Positions 5,640 through 8,107 of a DNA stretch of 8,107 nucleotides are shown here, piece after piece. Each line of letters opens with the position of its first letter. Within the stretch, counting starts at the first letter, position 1. Source of the DNA: Streptomyces lilacinus (GTDB lineage: Bacteria > Actinomycetota > Actinomycetes > Streptomycetales > Streptomycetaceae). The position numbers and the translations under genes are program-made. The notes under the pieces are model-generated. The model saw nothing but the letters and a program-made list of their open reading frames with translations. It was not told where the DNA came from and did no database searches. The stretch covers positions 106,282 through 114,388 of the forward strand of contig KL569415.1 in the NCBI GenBank assembly GCA_000715685.1, in the 5' to 3' direction.

Positions 5640-5660
5640 ATGAAGGAGTACCTTCCTTGA
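5640..5660 (+). other. Six-codon mini-ORF overlapping the phospholipase D start
   Basis: ATG at 5640-5642 opens a frame M-K-E-Y-L-P that stops with TGA at 5658-5660. That stop overlaps the TTG start (5657-5659) as TTGA. The mini-ORF covers the AAGGAG site and has no obvious ribosome binding site of its own, so it may be coincidental. Confidence 0.25.
5643..5648 (+). promoter_or_regulatory. Ribosome binding site that fixes the TTG start of the phospholipase D
   Basis: AAGGAG lies eight bases before TTG 5657. No comparable site precedes the next in-frame ATG at 5708. This decides for the TTG start and hence places the TTA codon at 5696-5698 inside the coding region. Confidence 0.75.
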
Positions 5661-6646
5661 CCACTCACCTTCGACATGGCGCCGGCTCGCGGACGTTACG
5701 TGCCCTGATGGCGGCATTGTGCGGGATCATCGGCGCGGCCGCGCTCGGTACGAGCCCGGCGGCAGCAGCCGATCAGCGTCACGCGATCTACGCCATCGCG
5801 CACCGAGTCGACACCTTGGACGGCGTGGACGCCGCGCTCAACCATGGCGCCAACGCCATCGAGATCGACGTCTGCGCCTGGTGGAATCCGAACGAATGGC
5901 GCGCTTATCACGACTGTTCCTCGGCCGGTGACAACCGGCGGGGCCCCAGCTTCGACAGCATGATCGACCGCATTGTCTCCAACGCCAGAGCGGGGCGCCG
6001 GCTGGCGCTGGTCTGGCTGGACATCAAGGACCCGAACTACTGCGGAGAAGCGCAGAACCGTGGGTGCAGCGTGGCTGGACTGCGCGACAAGGCGCAGCGG
6101 CTGACGGCCGCCGGGATCCAGGTGCTCTACGGCTTCTACGAGTACCACGGCGGCAGCACTCCGGACGTCGGCGGCCGGGGCTGGAAGAGCCTGGAAGGCA
6201 AGCTCGGCAAACTGGAGGGCATTACGACGACCGGCACCCGCGATCAGGTCCGAAACGCCTTCAACCGGTCCGGTTCCGGATTCCCGGCCGGTCGCCGGGC
6301 GATGGACTACGGCGACAGCGATATCACCAAGGGGTTCGGCAACTGCACGGAAGCCACGTACAACACGTGCGCGGAACTGAAGAAGGGTGCCGCGGACCGT
6401 TCCGCCGGCCGGCTCGCGGCCACGCTGTCCTGGACGACCACCTACAACGATCCGTGGTACGTCGACAAACTGCTGGGCGATGCGCGTGTGGACGGCATCA
6501 TCGCGGGCTACGGCGCCTTCAATGGAGTGCGCGAGTACGACAACAGCTGGCAGTGCGCCAACGCCATCAATCTCATCCGTGACTGGGTGAACCGCCACAG
6601 CGCCACCCACCGCATGGCCACCAGCGGTGACCGCCTGTTCAGGTAG
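5657..6646 (+). CDS. Secreted phospholipase D of the sphingomyelinase D family (GDPD-like fold)
   Basis: This 329-residue protein belongs to the group that includes spider-venom sphingomyelinase D and corynebacterial phospholipase D, which cleave choline-type headgroups from sphingomyelin or lysophospholipids. The signal peptide covers about 1-37; the predicted mature start (ADQRHAIY) resembles that of spider enzymes. By hand alignment the Mg2+ and catalytic residues are H49, E69 and D71 (EID), H85 (HD) and D122 with K124 (LDIK); W259 matches the substrate-pocket Trp. Near the pocket two spider residues differ: T262 for Asp and G284 for Asn. VDG (278-280) is conserved, and the C-terminal tail ATSGD (321-325) is a degenerate form of the ATxxDNPW tail motif. 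Seven mature cysteines suggest disulfides. Start: TTG with AAGGAG eight bases upstream. L14 is a TTA codon, so translation should need the bldA tRNA. Codon use is less GC-biased than in the left-end operon, consistent with transfer. A U-tracted terminator follows. Confidence 0.88.
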   Translation: MTTHLRHGAGSRTLRALMAALCGIIGAAALGTSPAAAADQRHAIYAIAHRVDTLDGVDAALNHGANAIEIDVCAWWNPNEWRAYHDCSSAGDNRRGPSFDSMIDRIVSNARAGRRLALVWLDIKDPNYCGEAQNRGCSVAGLRDKAQRLTAAGIQVLYGFYEYHGGSTPDVGGRGWKSLEGKLGKLEGITTTGTRDQVRNAFNRSGSGFPAGRRAMDYGDSDITKGFGNCTEATYNTCAELKKGAADRSAGRLAATLSWTTTYNDPWYVDKLLGDARVDGIIAGYGAFNGVREYDNSWQCANAINLIRDWVNRHSATHRMATSGDRLFR

Positions 6647-6701
6647 GGACAGCCTCGGACCGGGGGCCCGCACCGCCCTGCGGCGCATGGGCTCCCTCAG
6701 A

Positions 6702-6733
6702 CCGTCGGCCGGGATTCCGGCCGACGGCTTTTT
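6702..6733 (+). terminator. Rho-independent terminator with U tract
   Basis: An 11-pair perfect stem (6702-6712 with 6717-6727), a four-base GATT loop and a run of five T (6729-6733) follow the phospholipase D stop by 55 bases. It is the only hairpin in the window with a real U tract on its strand. Confidence 0.92.
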
Positions 6734-6843
6734 CTGTGCAATATCTCCCGCGCGCGTACCCAGTTGCGTTCCAGCCCCGGACGCATGGCTGGTTCCTCGT
6801 TCTGCTTGGCGAGAATCGACGTCAGGCCGCCGTACGTGACGCA

Positions 6844-6861
6844 CTGCGCAACGCTGCGCAG
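6844..6861. repeat. Perfect 7-bp inverted repeat
   Basis: CTGCGCA (6844-6850) and TGCGCAG (6855-6861) are separated by ACGC. The element sits 10 bases from another palindrome. It could be a DNA operator or a small RNA hairpin. Confidence 0.45.
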
Positions 6862-6871
6862 CAGCGAGCCT

Positions 6872-6891
6872 CTGCCAACTTGAAGTTGCAG
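6872..6891. promoter_or_regulatory. Operator-like palindrome CTGC-C-AACTT-G-AAGTT-GCAG
   Basis: AACTT (6877-6881) and AAGTT (6883-6887) are symmetric around G6882, and CTGC (6872-6875) and GCAG (6888-6891) extend the symmetry with one extra C. The one-base centre cannot form an RNA hairpin loop at full pairing, so a site for a dimeric DNA-binding protein is the more natural reading. No promoter or regulator gene is visible beside it. Confidence 0.3.
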
Positions 6892-6921
6892 GCCGCTCAC
6901 ATTCTTGCCGGACGGTACGAT

Positions 6922-6949
6922 CCCCCCGGCCCGTGCCCGGGCCGGGGGG
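6922..6949 (-). terminator. GC hairpin, likely terminator of the DD-peptidase gene
   Basis: A 12-pair perfect stem (6922-6933 with 6938-6949) closes a four-base TGCC loop. It is 104 bases beyond the minus-strand stop at 7054. It lacks a U tract on either strand. Confidence 0.6.
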
Positions 6950-7027
6950 GAAGTGCGACGGGTGGGTGCGCCCGGAAGCGCGCTGCCCGTGAGTGTGGGA
7001 GAGGCTGCCACGCTTCCGGTATCCCAG

Positions 7028-7049
7028 AGGGCCCGCTCACAGAGGCCCT
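7028..7049 (-). terminator. Short hairpin next to the DD-peptidase stop codon
   Basis: AGGGCC (7028-7033) and GGCCCT (7044-7049) pair around a ten-base loop, four bases past the stop of the minus-strand gene. The stem is short; the stronger hairpin at 6922-6949 is a better terminator. Confidence 0.3.
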
Positions 7050-7053
7050 GCTC

Positions 7054-8107
7054 TCAGCCCTTCGAGGTCTCGCACAGCGCCGTTTCGACCACCTTGTACA
7101 TCTTCATGACGGAGGCGGTCTGAGTGAGGAAAGCGGCCGAGTTGCTCATCACCGACGCGTGGCGGCCGTCGGCGGTCACCATGGTCAGCGACATGTAGCC
7201 GTTGACGATGCCGCTGTGCCCCATGGCCACTCCACCACAAGGCAGGGGGCCGGCCGCCAGGCCGAGGCCGTATCCGGTGCCCGGGCCCTGGCCCTGGTCC
7301 CAGAACGTCTTCATCTCGGCCAGGCTCGCCTGCGACACGACCTTTCCGCCGACGAGCGCCTGATAGAAGGTGGTGAGGTCCTGCTCGGTCGAGACCATCG
7401 CCCCCGCGCTGCCGAATTGGGACGGTTCGAAGTCCGACGTGGCGTCGGTCCAGAAGACGGCCGGGCCGATGCGGAGCACCCTGTAGCCGCGGACGTACGG
7501 GTCGGGGAGGGTGCGGATTCCCGGCACGGGGTAGAAGGTGCGGTTCAGGCCGAGCGGCCCGATGATGCGGGTCGTGATCGCCTCGCCGACCTGGGCCTTG
7601 GTGACCTTCTCGATGAGCATGCCGAGGATCTGGTAGTTCACGTTGGAGTAGACGAGCTTGCTTCCCGGCGCGGCGACCGGGGGGCGTTCCAGCCCCTGGC
7701 GCACCAGCTCGGCGAGGGTGTACGTGGGCTGCGGGCGCAAGCTGGGGCTGTCCGGGATGCCGCTGGTGTGCTGGAGGAGGTGGCGCACGGTGATGGTGTT
7801 GCCGTCGTAGCCGTTGCCGTTGACCACGCCGGGCAGGTACCGCTCGATAGGGGCGGTGAGGGAGACCTTCCCCTCGTCGATCAGTTGCATGACCACGGCC
7901 GCGGTGAAGGTCTTGGTCTGGCTGCCGGCGCGGAAGTGGTCGGTGGGCTGGACGGGCCGGTTGGCGCCGACGAGGCCGGTGCCGACGGTGAGGTTCCACG
8001 AACCGGTGCTGTCCCCGGCGTAGACCCCGGCGCCCGGGCCGGTCACCGCCTGGAAGGCGTTCAGCGCGGCCTGTGTGGCCGCGTGGCCGTCGGCGGCGGC
8101 CTGAGGC
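7054..8107 (-). CDS. R61-like D-alanyl-D-alanine carboxypeptidase (serine peptidase family S12), 5' partial
   Basis: The frame is open to the right edge, so the start and any signal peptide lie outside; 350 residues are visible. This is a penicillin-binding serine hydrolase of the class C beta-lactamase / DD-peptidase group that trims terminal D-Ala from peptidoglycan stem peptides outside the membrane. The active-site motifs are complete: S62-Q-T-K65 (serine codon at 7921-7923), Y153-S-N155 and H297-S-G299 (visible numbering). Similarity to the Streptomyces R61 DD-peptidase runs through the whole protein, including the GMLIEK, SAGA and GYGLGL stretches and the cysteine pair C290/C345, which corresponds to a disulfide in R61. 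It ends soon after the second cysteine and lacks the longer C-terminal tail of the R61 precursor. An esterase or beta-lactamase role within the same family cannot be excluded. A GTG at 8044-8046 is in frame but internal. It is convergent with the phospholipase D gene. Confidence 0.9.
   Translation of the reverse strand, partial: PQAAADGHAATQAALNAFQAVTGPGAGVYAGDSTGSWNLTVGTGLVGANRPVQPTDHFRAGSQTKTFTAAVVMQLIDEGKVSLTAPIERYLPGVVNGNGYDGNTITVRHLLQHTSGIPDSPSLRPQPTYTLAELVRQGLERPPVAAPGSKLVYSNVNYQILGMLIEKVTKAQVGEAITTRIIGPLGLNRTFYPVPGIRTLPDPYVRGYRVLRIGPAVFWTDATSDFEPSQFGSAGAMVSTEQDLTTFYQALVGGKVVSQASLAEMKTFWDQGQGPGTGYGLGLAAGPLPCGGVAMGHSGIVNGYMSLTMVTADGRHASVMSNSAAFLTQTASVMKMYKVVETALCETSKG

Larger units (their letters stand above)
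6734..7053. other. Gene-free stretch with inverted repeats
   Basis: This stretch between convergent genes has no convincing gene. It holds the inverted repeats at 6844-6861 and 6872-6891, a GC hairpin at 6922-6949 and a short hairpin at 7028-7049. On the minus strand a frame ending at 6697 gives a coding-like stretch (roughly 6880 down to 6700) including ATG 6786 with GAGG eight bases upstream; it would make a 29-residue very basic peptide whose end is encoded by the terminator stem. It might be a decayed gene end, but I do not call it. Confidence 0.5.

Noticed and set aside
5708..5710. ATG 5708 as start of the phospholipase D
   Set aside because: No ribosome binding site precedes it, and the resulting signal peptide would lack a basic n-region; TTG 5657 has AAGGAG at ideal spacing.
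5385..5717. N-terminal extension of the secreted protein at 4893-5384 to an ATG at 5717
   Set aside because: ATG 5384 has a good ribosome binding site and starts a perfect signal peptide; the extension has no coding character and crosses the start of the divergent gene.
5801..5950. Classical glycerophosphodiester phosphodiesterase assignment for the 5657-6646 gene
   Set aside because: The HRVD, EIDV and LDIK spacing, the HD after the EID, the mature N-terminus and the tail fit the sphingomyelinase D branch better than housekeeping GDPDs, which have an HRG start motif.
5696..6844. Long open frame on the minus strand opposite the phospholipase D gene
   Set aside because: It mirrors a well-supported plus-strand gene with a recognised family, signal peptide and ribosome binding site; long antisense frames are expected in GC-rich DNA.
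6734..7053. tRNA or attachment site in the gap before the DD-peptidase gene
   Set aside because: I found no T-arm GGTTCGAxxCC-like motif, no cloverleaf and no direct repeats flanking the region.

Overview
The window looks like a piece of a Streptomyces (or close actinomycete) chromosome, probably an accessory or arm-like region. Base composition is very GC-rich, coding frames favour G or C at the third position, stems of GC-rich terminators mostly lack U tracts, and several proteins match streptomycete families (DUF998, TIGR03086, an R61-type DD-peptidase). I see no tRNA, rRNA, CRISPR array, intact transposon or phage gene.

Layout. (1) Positions 1-2156, plus strand: a tight three-gene operon encoding a DUF998 membrane protein (5' end cut off by the window), a short-chain dehydrogenase/reductase and a TIGR03086-type DinB/maleylpyruvate-isomerase-like protein. 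The third gene seems to start at a CTG inside a CTGA stop/start overlap. (2) 2211-3609, minus strand: a small secreted threonine-rich protein of unknown function and, upstream of it, a cytosolic DUF6585-like protein. (3) 3744-3944, plus strand: a 66-residue two-helix membrane protein, divergent from the DUF6585 gene and followed by two strong hairpins. (4) 4187-4756, plus strand: a secreted single-domain ricin-type beta-trefoil lectin, convergent across a shared terminator with (5) 4893-5384, minus strand: a secreted protein of unknown function. (6) 5657-6646, plus strand, divergent from (5): a secreted phospholipase D of the sphingomyelinase D family (the fold of spider and corynebacterial toxins). 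It has a TTG start and the only in-frame TTA codon I found in the window, and ends at a U-tracted terminator. (7) 6647-7053: about 400 bases without a convincing gene, holding terminators and two inverted repeats. (8) 7054-8107, minus strand: an R61-like D-alanyl-D-alanine carboxypeptidase (serine peptidase family S12), its N-terminus outside the window.

How they fit together. The operon in part 1 is probably metabolic or redox-related, with no defined substrate. From 2211 onward four of the six complete genes encode exported proteins (secreted protein, lectin, secreted protein, phospholipase D), and the DD-peptidase is presumably exported too, so this is an extracellular-function neighbourhood. 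The most noteworthy element is the sphingomyelinase D-like phospholipase: catalytic residues appear intact, and its TTA codon predicts dependence on the bldA tRNA, so its production would be tied to development. A joint action of lectin and phospholipase is only a hypothesis from proximity. Three short imperfect tandem duplications sit exactly at gene starts or ends (678-717, 2193-2228, 4192-4215), a recurring pattern worth checking.
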